From the NCBI GenBank assembly GCA_030765065.1, contig CM060979.1, positions 20,365,001 to 20,429,000 on the forward strand: a stretch of DNA of 64,000 bases, read 5' to 3'. The translations under genes were made by a program, and so were the position numbers. This DNA comes from Deroplatys truncata. Its lineage: Eukaryota > Arthropoda > Insecta > Mantodea > Mantidae. This document shows, one piece after another, positions 1 to 10,667 of the stretch (positions are counted from its first letter, which is position 1; each line of letters begins with the position of its first letter). The notes below the pieces were generated by a model. It had not been told where the DNA came from. It saw only the letters and a program-made list of their open reading frames with translations, and did no database searches.

Positions 1-543
1 ATTAATAACGAATATCTCGGAAATAGCTAACGTCCCAAAAAAGTTTATTTGAAATAAATTGTGTTTTAAAGAGATCTACATTTTTTGGGTAGTACGTTTT
101 CGTCTGTCGCTCAACCTTTCCTTCCGAAAAAAGAGGACTTCGCCAGCCATTCCCAGAAAATCCAGGATGTGCGTTTTATTTGTCATGTAAATATCTTCAA
201 TTGTGGTATTTTAATCAAAATTGTTAGAGACGTTCTTTCAGAAAATAAAAAAATTCGAAAAATCTTCCTTGTAAAGGGAGTTTAGTGTGGGGGGATTTTC
301 TTTAAAGCCTTCTTGTCGCTTCTTCAGAAGGTACTGAACTTAAATACCAAGTTTAGTATTTATCCGATATTTTTTGTTCAGTTATGCTGTTCACAGACAC
401 ACACTGCGGACATTTTTCTAAAAATGGTTTTTTGGGGGATTCAAAGGCCTCGAAACATGTATTTCCGATTGAAATCTTGATATCGCATTTTTGGGTGGAA
501 TACAATGATTTCTCTGCTTACTATGTACGTGGTAGAGAAAGTA
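1..543 (-). mobile_element. HINE-like element, cut by window edge
   Basis: Holds the internal blocks TCGGAAATAGC, CCCAGAAAATCCA, the shortened microsatellite and TTTTTGGGTGGAATACAAT, ending at the 5' tip GTGGTAGAGAAAGTA. The 3' half is outside the window. Older subfamily, with a GTACGTGGTAGAG tip rather than TACGTAGTAGAG. Confidence 0.75.
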
Positions 544-1159
544 AGAATCATAACTTTGGAGCTTTGGAGTAGAGTGGTCAACTTTAGCCCGTCTTTTAGG
601 GGAAGATTTGCTTTACAAATTGGTATTACTGTTTGGTATGACAGCATCTACGAGTATGTGCTCAAAACATGTGGTATCTCTCTTTGCAACTATATGCGAG
701 ATTGTTTTCTCAATGTTTTCTTTGAACAGCTTCTCCTGTGAATGACATTTTCTTTTATAAATGACATGCTTTCTCATAAACTATTAAATATAGCTAAATT
801 AAATTCTAGTGTGATGCAAAGCTCTAAGTGCTGTTATGGATCTATTTTGGTGTTTAATAACATGGTTGGTTATTGAAAACAATTGCTGATAAAGTTTAAT
901 TTTTAATTACATAATATTAGTTAACAAAAAAGTATTTAATAAAAGAGCAGTGAACTTAGAAAATATGCATCTTCCTCCTGTAACAATTTCAGTCTGATAT
1001 TTTAATAGTTCTAAGACTTTAGAAAATTTAACATAGGACCTTTAATCTCCCCTTAAAGTGAATTATAAGATTTATGTTTATCACGATGCTGAAGATTGTT
1101 ACCTGAGAATCCATTTAACTAAGTGTATGGAGCAGATTTATTATTATAAAACCGTGTTG
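544..1159. other. Unassigned AT-rich sequence
   Basis: No gene, RNA or repeat family recognised. Short frames here are not supported by any motif. Confidence 0.3.
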
Positions 1160-1163
1160 TTAA

Positions 1164-2101
1164 GGGGACAAGGTACTCTGAAATGGTCAAAAAATACATT
1201 TTTTTGTTTTAGGCACCAATAAAACCTTTATTATTTCCAGTTTCAGAGAATATATGCTTCGGGGGGATTAAGAGGTTTTCAAAACATTTAAACGCCATTT
1301 AAATGCTAGTCTGCATTCCTTTAAAGCTGTCATGCCACGCCACTTTTTAGAACATTTTTGTATCTTTCAACAACGAGCGACTATACCATGCCCAGCGAGC
1401 AGTTCAGCAATTAACAAAAGAGGCCAGGACCAAGAGAAGGCCATCAGAAAAGCTGAAGCAATTCAGGAATGAAGGCACAGATGATTATGATCCTGGAATG
1501 TACTGAAGTGTCTCAGAATTTTAATGTACAAACTTTAAATTCGGTTTTCTCAAAACAACATTTTTGGATACTTATGTACCTTTTTCTCAGAAAGTATGAG
1601 AGGTAGAGAGCTGAAATTTTCAGCACATGTATAAAACACACAGTTAAACCTTCTGAACCATAATCATAATTTTGTAATGTATATTAGTGATATTAAGAGG
1701 GCAAGAATGTTGAAATTTTCCACATTTTTACTTTGCAATAACTTTTTTTTCAATTTCTAGTGAACTGATATACGTAACTAAATAATTGAGGTTCAGAAGA
1801 TAGCTGATTATACTACGAACAAGCATTCAAAAATGTGATTCTGTAATGCAAGTAGTATCAGAGAGAAAACTATATGAATTCACATGTTTTAAGAATAAAT
1901 TTTATAATTTTTCTGCTAAATGAAATAATTTTACGGACTCAACTACATAAGTTATCAATGCAAACAACCATTTGAAATAATTTTCATGATGTATACAGTA
2001 ATTTATAAAAATGTCAGGAAAAACCATTGAGAACTTTAAGAGCAGTGGTAATTTAACACATTTAAGGTGTAATTTCCATGTGTTCAGACTACCTTGTCCC
2101 C
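1164..2101. mobile_element. TTAA-flanked DNA transposon relic (Kolobok or piggyBac type)
   Basis: Ends are perfect 12-bp inverted repeats GGGGACAAGGTA, flanked on both sides by TTAA (1160-1163 and 2102-2105). TTAA duplication is typical of piggyBac and Kolobok. A short plus-strand peptide at about 1400-1506 is basic and ends in YDPGMY before a stop. It could be a transposase tail of the Kolobok type, but that rests on memory of the family only. At 938 bp it cannot encode a full transposase. Confidence 0.7.
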
Positions 2102-2197
2102 TTAAAGCGTGCTGCAGATTTGAACATACACCAAAGTATTTTGTATAGGAAATATTTTATTGAAATCAACGGTATAAGCAACTTTTTAGAGTTGAGG

Positions 2198-2460
2198 AGA
2201 AAGCAAAGACTGCCTCTGCAGTCTAGAGGTCAGCACATGTACTTCTAAACCCATACGTCCCGGGCTTGAATCCTGGTAGGGGTGGGTGACTATTCTTTAA
2301 TTTTAATTATTTCCTATTCTCCTCGGGTTTTGGGAAATATGTGTATCAAAGCTAAAAGGAATAAACCTAATGTTAAAACTCAAAGTAAGCGAGTAAGCAC
2401 TCCAAACTGCCGATATGACCAGAATTATTCTTCAAGGCGGCTATAAAAAGGAAGAGAGTG
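2198..2460 (+). mobile_element. tRNA-derived SINE-like sequence
   Basis: Starts with a tRNA-like head (GTCTAGAGGTCAGCAC, then B-box-like GGGCTTGAATCCTGG near 2260) and continues into a non-tRNA body. The head does not look able to form a full cloverleaf, so a real tRNA gene is unlikely. The 3' end is not defined. Confidence 0.5.
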
Positions 2461-2804
2461 TGAGGAACAGGGGGATATGAAGGATAGAGAAAAATAAAAA
2501 CAAGCAAATTCTTCCACGCAAGTTTCTTCCAAGTAAGAAACTGCAATATTTAGTAACTTAACTGCAATATTCTTAATTAAACAATTAAAGGCTGCCTTTG
2601 TAATTAAAAAAAATCAGATTGTTGAACTCATATGGGGTGCTGAGCGCCAATTTTGCGGCACGGGATTTACAGGAATGGTCCCTGGTTCGATGCTAGCCCA
2701 GGGATTTGCATGGATCTTGGGTTAGTGGTTAATACGACAGATTAATTTTCCTGCCCGTTTATTTCCCGTCACCGTTTTAACATTTGACTCTTGGTATTAC
2801 CTCG

Positions 2805-2805
<1 letters not shown>
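2461..2805. other. Mostly unassigned; weak tRNA-like segment
   Basis: A B-box-like TGGTTCGATGCT near 2684 hints at a second decayed SINE whose body would run towards the AC repeat. No gene seen. Confidence 0.3.

Positions 2806-2866
<61 letters not shown>
2806..2866. repeat. (CA)n microsatellite
   Basis: About 30 uninterrupted CA units. It accounts for the threonine/histidine-rich frame starting at 2784. Confidence 0.95.
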
Positions 2867-2868
<2 letters not shown>

Positions 2869-3305
2869 CTTTACTGCTGTGCTTCATACCATCGCCCCTA
2901 TCCACAGGCACTCACACTTGTTTTCAGAACAACCTCCAAGGAAAAGCCACGAAGAAGTGTCTACTAAACTCTCCAGTTCCTATATTTCAAATTTCCTATC
3001 TCCCCATTTCACTATCACCTGGTTTCTACCTATTTCTTATTGGATGCCTGGGGGGTGATAAGAGCATTGACCTTTTTCCATACATCTGCTTTTCAGGCGA
3101 CCTAACGGTACACTAACAACAATTGAGGGAAAAACCAACCCCGTTTCTGGCCTGCTGCTGACACTTGTCTTTTCAGCACATATTCACATTTACAGTAACA
3201 CTTGCTTCCCCGTCTTATTTAATAATACTGTTCCTACTGTGCTCCATATTTATTTTCCCTATGGCTATAACTTTATATTTAACTACTCAGAAAGTACTGC
3301 TTCAA
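2867..3305. other. Unassigned sequence after CA repeat
   Basis: C/T-richer than its surroundings and open in one frame to 3116, with no recognisable motif. Possibly the body of a SINE whose head lies at about 2640. Confidence 0.25.
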
Positions 3306-3544
3306 AGTATATAAGAAGAATGCAGTATGCTATGGCAATAGTCAGATTTTTATAAAGCGGATCGTAATGTAATGGCTTTGAAATTCCATGCACTTTGCAT
3401 GACCACGAGAAAAACAATAGCGACTTACACTGCTGGTCAAAAGTTTCCGGACACCTAGTCAAAGTAATGTAATTCAGCGTGTACTTGAACTGTTATTTAT
3501 TTCACGCAAGTACAAGCAACCTAAAAATCACTCTTAGAATGCAA

Positions 3545-3552
3545 TATTATTA

Positions 3553-3590
<38 letters not shown>

Positions 3591-3592
3591 TA
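3545..3592. repeat. (TTA)n microsatellite
   Basis: About 15 TTA units, one interrupted by G. Confidence 0.9.
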
Positions 3593-3750
3593 ACCTGGAC
3601 CCATCCCATCGTAATGCACAGGCGAGATAGAGCACCCAGCGGGTCTAGCCACACTCCACCAACAGCATATTTCTGGCCGTGACATAAAGGCTTCTTAACG
3701 GCAGAGAGCAGTTCGACTCCTACCAAATCACTTGCAGTGTTCAGGAAGTA

Positions 3751-4325
3751 CAGAGAAAGCCAAAAAACTACGACCCGGCTGCGCGATGTTTTTCCTGTCC
3801 GCGTCCTCGGCGCTCGTTGCCGTCTGCCGCTATCATAGAAAGGCACGGATGAAACCATACAACATTTTTAAAACTACTTTTAAAGGCTTTACTTACCAAC
3901 TTTATGAAAGGAGATGCTGAAACTGGCCACCGTCGTTGTCCATACATTTTTGGCAGCTCTTTAGGAAACTATCCATCACTCGCCATAGTTCACGTTGAGA
4001 AATGCTGGCAATTTCCCGGCGGATATTTTGTCTTAATGCTTCCAGGGTGTGTGAGTTTGTCTTGTACACTTTGTTTTAAGTTAACCCAGAGTTAGAAATC
4101 GCAGGGGGTTAGGTCGGGGGACCAAGGGGGCCACAAATCTCTACTAATAATTCTGTCGTCAAACACGCTTTCATAAAGTTGTTAAGTAAAGCCTTTAAAA
4201 GTAGTTTTAAAATGTTGTGTGGTTTCATCCGCGCCTTTCTATGATAGCGGCAGACGGCAACCAGCGCCGAGGAGGCGGACAGGAAAAACACCGCGCAGCC
4301 GGTTCGTAGTCTTTTGGCTCTCCCT
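3751..4325. mobile_element. Mariner-type foldback MITE with about 160-bp inverted arms
   Basis: TA-flanked. The arms start CAGAGAAAGCC / GGCTCTCCC and run inward through CCTGTCCGCGTCCTCGG, TCATAGAAAGG and TTTAAAAGTAGTTTTAAA. The core, read on the minus strand, is the transposase 3' end with a GG-PP-PDLTPCDF-like remnant, as in the relatives at 39276 and 48534. An internal-deletion derivative. Confidence 0.8.
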
Positions 4326-4952
4326 ATAATATACGAGTGCATGGCTGAGAAAGAGCAAAATCAGTCCGCGAAAGTCGTCAGTTATAATGAAATTTAAAAA
4401 TCTGCTGCTATTAGCATATAACCATGTAATTACAAATTTCGTTGTGGGAAAATCAAGTGCTAAAGTTACAGAAAAAAAAATCAACACGTAACTCTGCCAT
4501 TTGGGTGTTAAAATTACAGAACAAAAATACAACGTAATAGCTACAGCACCTTTAACAAATTACAAAGTATTAAAAATTCAAACAAATAATAACGCTTATC
4601 TCGAAAATAGCTCATGCCAGAAGGGCGTAACTTAGTCATTTATTTCTTAGAATAAATAAACCGTTGGAACGAAATGAAAGTAATGATAATTATTATATTA
4701 AAGTTTAATGAGACAATAAAACATGTCAAGATTTTTGCTTCTTTATGTTTACTACTGTATTAGTTTCTTTAAATTACCTCTGTATTACACTTACTACACT
4801 GAGTGTCCAGAAACTTTTAGCCGGCAGTGCACCTCTTGAAAAACGTATAAGTATTTGAATATTCAAACCAAAAACAAAAAATATCTCAGAAATGATTAAC
4901 GCCAAAGATTTTTATTTGACATAAATTGGTTGTTTTGACAAGAACTACTTTT

Positions 4953-6759
4953 TACTTTCTCTACTACGTATAGTAAGTAGGGGAAGTACTGTATTCCACC
5001 CAAAATTTCGATACCGAGATTTCACCGGAAATACATGTTTTGAGACCTCCTGAATCCAAAAAAAGCATTTTTGGAAACATGTCCGTGTGTGTGTCTGTGT
5101 GTGTGTGTCTGTGTGTGTGTGTCTGTGAACAGCATAACTCAGAAACGAACAGTCGGATAAACACCAAAGTTGGTATTTAGGTTCAGTATCTTCCAAGGAT
5201 GCGACACGAAGGGTTTCAAGAAAATCCCCCCACCCCAGATTACCCTATACATGGAAGATTTTTCGAAAATTTTAATTTTCTCAAAATTGTCTCTAACGAT
5301 TTTGATTAAAATATCATAAGTTTAAGATATTTTTATGACAAATAAAATGTATATCATGAATTTCCTGGGAATGTCTCCAAAAGTATTCTTTATTGTGAAC
5401 GACTTTTGCATAACTGGTAAACCATAAGAGTTAGACAAAATTTTACTACACAAAAAATGTAGATCGCGTTAAAATACACAATTTATGTCATATACATTTT
5501 TTTGTTGAGTGAACCATTTTCGAGATATTGCTTTTTATTCCCTTAATTTTTACTTTCTCTACTACGTACAGTAAGTAGGGGAAGTATTGCATTCCACCCA
5601 AAAATTCGATACCGAGATTTCACCGGAAATACATGTTTTGAGACCTCCTGAATCCAAAAAAAAGCATTTTTGGAAACATGTCCGTGTGTGTGTCTGTGTG
5701 TGTGTGTGTGTGTGTGTGTCTGTGTGTCTGTGTGTGTGTGTGTGTCTGTGAACAGCATAACTCAAAAACGAACAGTCGGATAAGCACCAAACTTGGTATT
5801 TAGGTTCAGTATCTTCCAGAGATGCGACACGAAGGTTTTCAAGAAAAGCCCCAACCCCAGACTACCCTTTACATGGAAGATTTTTCGAAAATTTTAATTT
5901 TCTCAAAAATGGCTCTAACGATTTTGATGAAAATATCATATGTTTAGGGTAATGTCATGAGAAATGAAATGTATATCTCGAATTTTCTGGGAATGTCTCC
6001 AAAAGTATTCTTCATTGTGAACGACTTTTGGATAACTGGTAAACCATAAGAGATACACAAAATTTTACTACACAAAAAATGTAGATCGCGTTAAAATACA
6101 CAACTTATGTCATATACATTTCTTTTGTTGAGTGAACCGTTTTCGAGATATTGCTTGTTATTTCCTTAAATTTTCCAATACTTATACTTTTTCTCAAATG
6201 CGTTATTCATTTTTTTTATGTCCTGGACATGCAAAGAGAATGGAATGCGTCACATAGCAACCAGCGTTAAAATATTTGACTATCGCTTAAAAGCTACCAT
6301 ATTTTCCTTGCATCTACAAGAAAATTACCAATAAGATTGACATCTCGATATCTCGATTAACATGAAGCATATGGAGAATAGGCGTTTGTAAAATTAGGTT
6401 GTACAAGAGTAGAGAAAGTTATGTGAGTGTAACACATCAGATTTTTTCAATAATTTTCTCAAATGGGAATTCGTTATTCATTTTTTTGTCTTGGATATGC
6501 AAAGAGTATTAATCTGTGGGAAAGGGAATGGTGCTGCACCTAGCAACCAGCTATTAAGAGATATGTATGTGCTTAAAGGCTACTGTATTTCGATACTGCC
6601 CTTGTAAATATATATTCCCCTTAGATCTACAAGAAAATTAGCAATAAGATAGAGTCTGCAAATGTTTATCTCGATTAACATATAGCATATGGAGAATACG
6701 CGTTTGTATAAATAGTTTGTACAAGAGTAGAGAAAGTCATGTGAGTGTAACACATCAGA
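4953..6759 (+). mobile_element. HINE-like element split by a younger copy
   Basis: The 5' part 4953-5550 has the full tip TACTTTCTCTACTACG and a GT microsatellite at about 5083-5126. It stops at CCTTAATTTT and resumes at 6442 with TTCAATAATTTTCTCAAATG. It ends with the hairpin and CATCAGA at 6759. Removing 5551-6441 restores a normal element of about 915 bp. Confidence 0.85.
5551..6441 (+). mobile_element. Complete HINE-like element (reference copy)
   Basis: Both tips are intact: TACTTTCTCTACTACG at 5551 and GAGTAGAGAAAGTTATGTGA...CATCAGA ending 6441. It sits between T (5550) and T (6442) in a T-run of an older copy, with no target duplication visible. A GT microsatellite of variable phase lies at 5684-5752. 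No coding capacity. Confidence 0.85.
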
Positions 6760-6949
6760 TTTTTTTAGTACGTTTCTGTCTCTCTTTTAGTTTACCACTT
6801 ACACAAAATTCCTTCCGAATGAAGAGGACTTTATAGACTACTCCCAGAAAATTCAAGATACACATTTTATTTGTCATGTAAATATCTTTAATATATGGTA
6901 TTTTTAATAAAAACCATTACAGCCATATTTGAGAAAATAAAAACCAATA

Positions 6950-7697
6950 TCTGTTTGCGTTACATTCACATGACTTCCTCTGCCTCTTATCGTTTATTAG
7001 CGGGTATACAAACTATTCTTGCGAAACTTTATTTTCCTATCTACCTACTTCATTTTAATCGATATAAACTTTTGCAGAAATAGCTACATTACACGTTTTG
7101 TTATAGATACAAGGAGAACAGCGACAGTCAAATGTTTAACAACTGGACGCTATATGCTGGCCTTAAAATTCCATACTGTTTCCATGACATCGCGAGAAAC
7201 AACTGAATGTTGACGGGACTTGAAAAGAATGACAAAGTATTCAACGATTTGAACAATTATAACGGATATCTCGGAAATGGCTTGTTCCACAAAAAAACTT
7301 GTTTACCTTCTTTTATTTGTCTTGTAAATATCTTTAATGTATGGCATTTTAATAAAAATCGTTAGAGTCTTTTAGAGAAAATAAAAAATTTCGTAAAATA
7401 TTCTATGCAAATGGTAATTAGAGGTGCGGGATTTTCTTTGAAATCTTCGTGGTGCATCTTTAGAAGGTGCTGAATTTAAATACCAAGTTTAGTACTCATC
7501 CGATTTTTCGCTTTTGAGCTATGCTGTTCACAGAGACACACGGACATATACAAGGACACACAGACCGAGCTTTTTTTAAAAATTATTTCTTTTACTAAGG
7601 GGACATTAAAACATGCATTTCCGGTGAAATCACGGTATCGAATTTTTGGGTGGAATGCAGCAGTTCTGTACTCACTAGGCACGTGGTAGAGAAAGTA
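6950..7697 (-). mobile_element. Complete HINE-like element, older subfamily
   Basis: Begins TCTGTTTGCGTTACATTCAC and ends GGTAGAGAAAGTA. It has the TCGTTTATTAGCGGG variant behind the 3' hairpin and the block CATCGCGAGAAACAACTGAA, both marks of a subfamily also seen at 36505 and 45528. Length 748 bp. Confidence 0.8.
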
Positions 7698-7762
7698 ATA
7701 ATGAGACATTTTATGTAAAGAATAATTTGGGATAGGTCACATCCTTGGAAGATGCTGAACTT

Positions 7763-8122
7763 AAATACTATAGGGGTATGGGTATACAGCGGAGGGACTT
7801 AGGGAGATCTATTGTGGCTTCCACCCCGCAAGAGGAAGGGATGAAGAGGAGGAATCCCAGGAGGCTACTGGTCGCAGTCATACAGGCCACAGAGACGCGC
7901 GGAAGTCCGTAACAGTTCCCAGTATTGGAGCTGCCAAAGGAGGGCGATGAAGACCCGTCAACCAAGTAGCCCTCTAATGTCCACTGGAAATACCCTTTCC
8001 TTAGAGCAAGCCTACGACCAGGGAAAACCACGAATACACCAAGGTGAGAGCGGGCAGTCGACTGGAATCGAACCCGGGACACGAAGCTCACACGTTACTG
8101 CGGAGCCATCTTGTTCGATAAT
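7763..8122 (-). mobile_element. tRNA-derived SINE
   Basis: On the minus strand the tRNA-like head includes GGCTCCGCAGTAACG and a perfect B box GGTTCGATTCC at about 8054. A conserved body follows (CGTGGTTTTCCCTGGTCG, GACTTCCGCGCGTCTCTGTG). Imperfect flanking repeats (TTAAATAC / TTAAATTAC) fit a target duplication. Same family as 45140-45515. Confidence 0.75.
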
Positions 8123-8337
8123 TTAAATTACCAAATGTGGTATTTAACCTAGTTTTCGTTCTAAAGTTACGCCGTTTACACACACGAGCTTTTTCTATAA
8201 AAAAAAGTCTTTTTTTTTTATTTCGGGAGCCTCAAAACGTTAATTTTGTTGAGATCTAGGCAAATATTTGGGTGGAACGCAATTCTTCATTTATTTACTA
8301 TAGGTAAGTAGTGCAGATGGTAAAATTATTGTAATAG

Positions 8338-8340
<3 letters not shown>

Positions 8341-8372
<32 letters not shown>
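8341..8372. repeat. (TA)n microsatellite
   Basis: Sixteen TA units. The neighbouring TA-targeting element has inserted into it. Confidence 0.95.
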
Positions 8373-8375
<3 letters not shown>

Positions 8376-8858
8376 GGTTATTAAAAAAGAAGGAACAGAC
8401 CTTAAATATTTATTTTATTTCTAATGAACCGCAATAGATGACGACACAGCGATACATCACTGAATAGAGAAAAGTTCAAAATGAGCACCATTTGTTATGC
8501 GAGGACGACCAGTGCTCTTACGTTTGAATACGCAACCATCTCCTACGAATTTATTGTATCAATTGTAAATTTTTTATGACGAGGCGGCTCGTTGTTGAAC
8601 TTAAAAAGAAATGCACGCTGCAATGAAACAATGGATTTACTGTTTGCATAATGCAGCACACAAAACGGCTTTTCCTGTGCCGTCGCCATTTTCTCGTAAA
8701 CAAACACAGCGCCGATGTAGGCACTGAATGGAACTAATAGGTGGGGGTTAAAACTTTGAACTTTCCTCTATTCAAGGATGTGTCGTATGTGTGACTATCT
8801 ATTGTCATTCATTAAAAATTAATATTTAAAATTTGTTCTTTCTTTTTGAGTAACCCTG
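8373..8858 (-). mobile_element. Mariner-like deletion derivative
   Basis: Terminal repeats CAGGGTTATTAAAAAAGAAG / CTTTTTGAGTAACCCTG are flanked by TA on both sides. On the minus strand from about 8691 a transposase N-terminus reads MATAQEKPFCVLHYA, then an RAF-FKF-NEPPRHKK motif, then a stop and frameshift. The catalytic part has been deleted. Non-autonomous. Confidence 0.75.
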
Positions 8859-9738
8859 TATATATATAACGATTATCATCATGTAATTTACAGCTTCTGT
8901 ATCGCTAGAAAAATGAGTATATATTATATCTAACTCATTGCAGAATCAGTAAGGAAAACATAGCTCATCTTGTAAATCTGTGACAAGATCCTGATGATGA
9001 AACAGTAATTGTGTCGTGCAACCAAAGAATCTGTACTTTGTCTTATCTTATACGATGCAGATTTCCGTCATTGCTCTAGACACACCTTGGCTTACCGTGC
9101 TACGTGTATCATTTTAGAGCCAATTCATTATGCCTGCACCCTTTACCAAGGAATACAGTCTCATAACAGACGTGGTTTCAAATTCTTCTGGTTTTCTATA
9201 AACATTTTCTCAGAAGCAATACATCTCCTGTAAGCCAAAGCCTCACAGGAGCATATAATGTGCCGGGATGTTTCAGTTTCTTGGACAGTCTGCAGTCTAT
9301 GCTCGAGAGGGAAAGGAATCCCATGATGCCAAACATTTGGTTAGAGTTTTAGCGGAAGAAAGTAGCGCATACAAACCGCACGGCTGATTTTCATACGATG
9401 CAGTGAAAGTGCATCTTGCACTTCCGGATATAGTCGTGTTCTGCATGCAGTCTGTCTGCCACGCTGCATCGTCCTTAAGGAAAGGCGATGTTGCGGAAAA
9501 ACGGAAAGGGAAGTACGTGCTACTACACACTATTGCTCTTTTTTATTGTAAACATCAGCTTTTTCTGGCAGGGCGTGTGCAACTTTCGGAACTGTTGAAG
9601 CCATGAATAAAATTGCATAGTACAGGGGCCACAAAAGCTTCCATGTTGTTGATAATATTATTATTAGGTATTATTATTATTATTTATATGCAGAATTACA
9701 ATATTTACACATCTTTCTGTTCCTGAAGTTTTTCTCCC
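8859..9738. other. Unassigned sequence
   Basis: No known family recognised. Opposed frames at 9297-9530 and 9403-9606 are short and without motifs. A small ATT repeat lies at about 9656-9690. Confidence 0.3.
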
Positions 9739-9771
9739 CCTTTCTTTACCACGTACATATTAACTAAAAGA

Positions 9772-10667
9772 TCTGATGTGTTACACTCACATGACTTTCT
9801 CTACTCTTGTACAAACTATTTTTACAAACGCTTATTCTCCATCTACTTCATCTTAATCGAGATAAACATTTGCAGACTCTATCTTATTGCTAATTTTCTT
9901 GTAGATGTAAGGGGAATATATATTTACATGGGCAATATAGAAAAACAGTAGCCTTTAAGCACATACATATCTCTTAATAGCTGGTTGCTAGGTGCAGCAC
10001 CATTCCCTTTGCCACAGATTAATACTCTTTGCATATCCAAGACAAAAAAATGAATAACGAATTCCCATTTGAGAAAATAAGTATTGAAAAATTTAAGGGA
10101 ATAACAAGCAATATCTCGAAAATGGTTCACTCAACAACAAAAAATGTACATGACATAAATTGTGTATTTTAACGCCATCTACATTTTTTGTGTAGTAAAA
10201 TTTTGTCTATCTCTTATGGTTTACCAGTTATGCAAAAGTCGTTCACAATGAAGAATACTTTTGGAGACATTCCCAGAAAATTCAAGATATACATTTTATT
10301 TGTCATGAAAATATCTTAAACATATGATATTTTAATCAAAATCGTTAGAGCCATTTTTGAGAAATTTAAAATTTTCGAAAAATCTTCCATGTAAAGGGTA
10401 CTTTGGGGTAGGGGGATTTTCTTGAAAACCTTTGTGTCGCATCTCTGGAAGATACTGAACCTAAATACCAAGTTTGGTGTTTATCCGACTGTTCGTTTCT
10501 GAGTTATGCTGTTCACAGACACAGACACACACACGGACATGCTTCCAAAAATGCTTTTTTTGGATTCAGGGGATCTCAAAGCATGTATTTCCGATGAAAT
10601 ATCGGTATCGAATTTTTGGGGTGGAATACAATACTTCCCCTACTTACTATACGTAGTAGAGAAAGTA
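9772..10667 (-). mobile_element. Complete HINE-like element
   Basis: Starts TCTGATGTGTTACACTCACA and ends ACGTAGTAGAGAAAGTA. Young subfamily with GGTTGCTAGGTGCAGCACC. Its microsatellite is short (10519-10534), showing how variable this part is between copies. Confidence 0.85.

Larger units (their letters stand above)
3428..4829. mobile_element. Tc1-like element with nested insertions
   Basis: The left end CACTGCTGGTCAAAAGTTTC and the inverted right end GAAACTTTTAGCCGGCAGTG are Tc1-style terminal repeats. TA precedes the left end; the right flank has drifted. Between them are a TTA microsatellite (3545-3592), a stretch with GCCGTGACATAAAGG, and a mariner foldback element at 3751-4325. No transposase frame survives. 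Confidence 0.65.
3306..4952 (-). mobile_element. Old HINE-like copy split by a Tc1-like insertion
   Basis: The segment 3306-3427 (AATAGTCAGA...CATGACCACGAGAAAAAC) continues at 4830-4952 (ATTCAAACCAAAAAC, ATATCTCAGAAATG) after the Tc1-like element. It is in turn cut at its right end by a younger HINE at 4953. Confidence 0.6.
6770..8325 (-). mobile_element. Old HINE-like copy in three pieces
   Basis: Pieces at 6770-6949, 7698-7762 and 8123-8325 join in order into one diverged element. The interruptions are a complete HINE copy (6950-7697) and a SINE (7763-8122). The last piece carries TATTTGGGTGGAACGCAAT near the 5' tip. Confidence 0.7.

Noticed and set aside
4953-6759. Classifying the HINE-like family as a Tc1/mariner or hAT MITE because of the TACTTTCTCTAC / GTAGAGAAAGT inverted motif
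   Set aside because: The inverted motif is not terminal at the 3' side, no target duplication is seen, and a hairpin lies near one end; these fit Helentron-type elements better.
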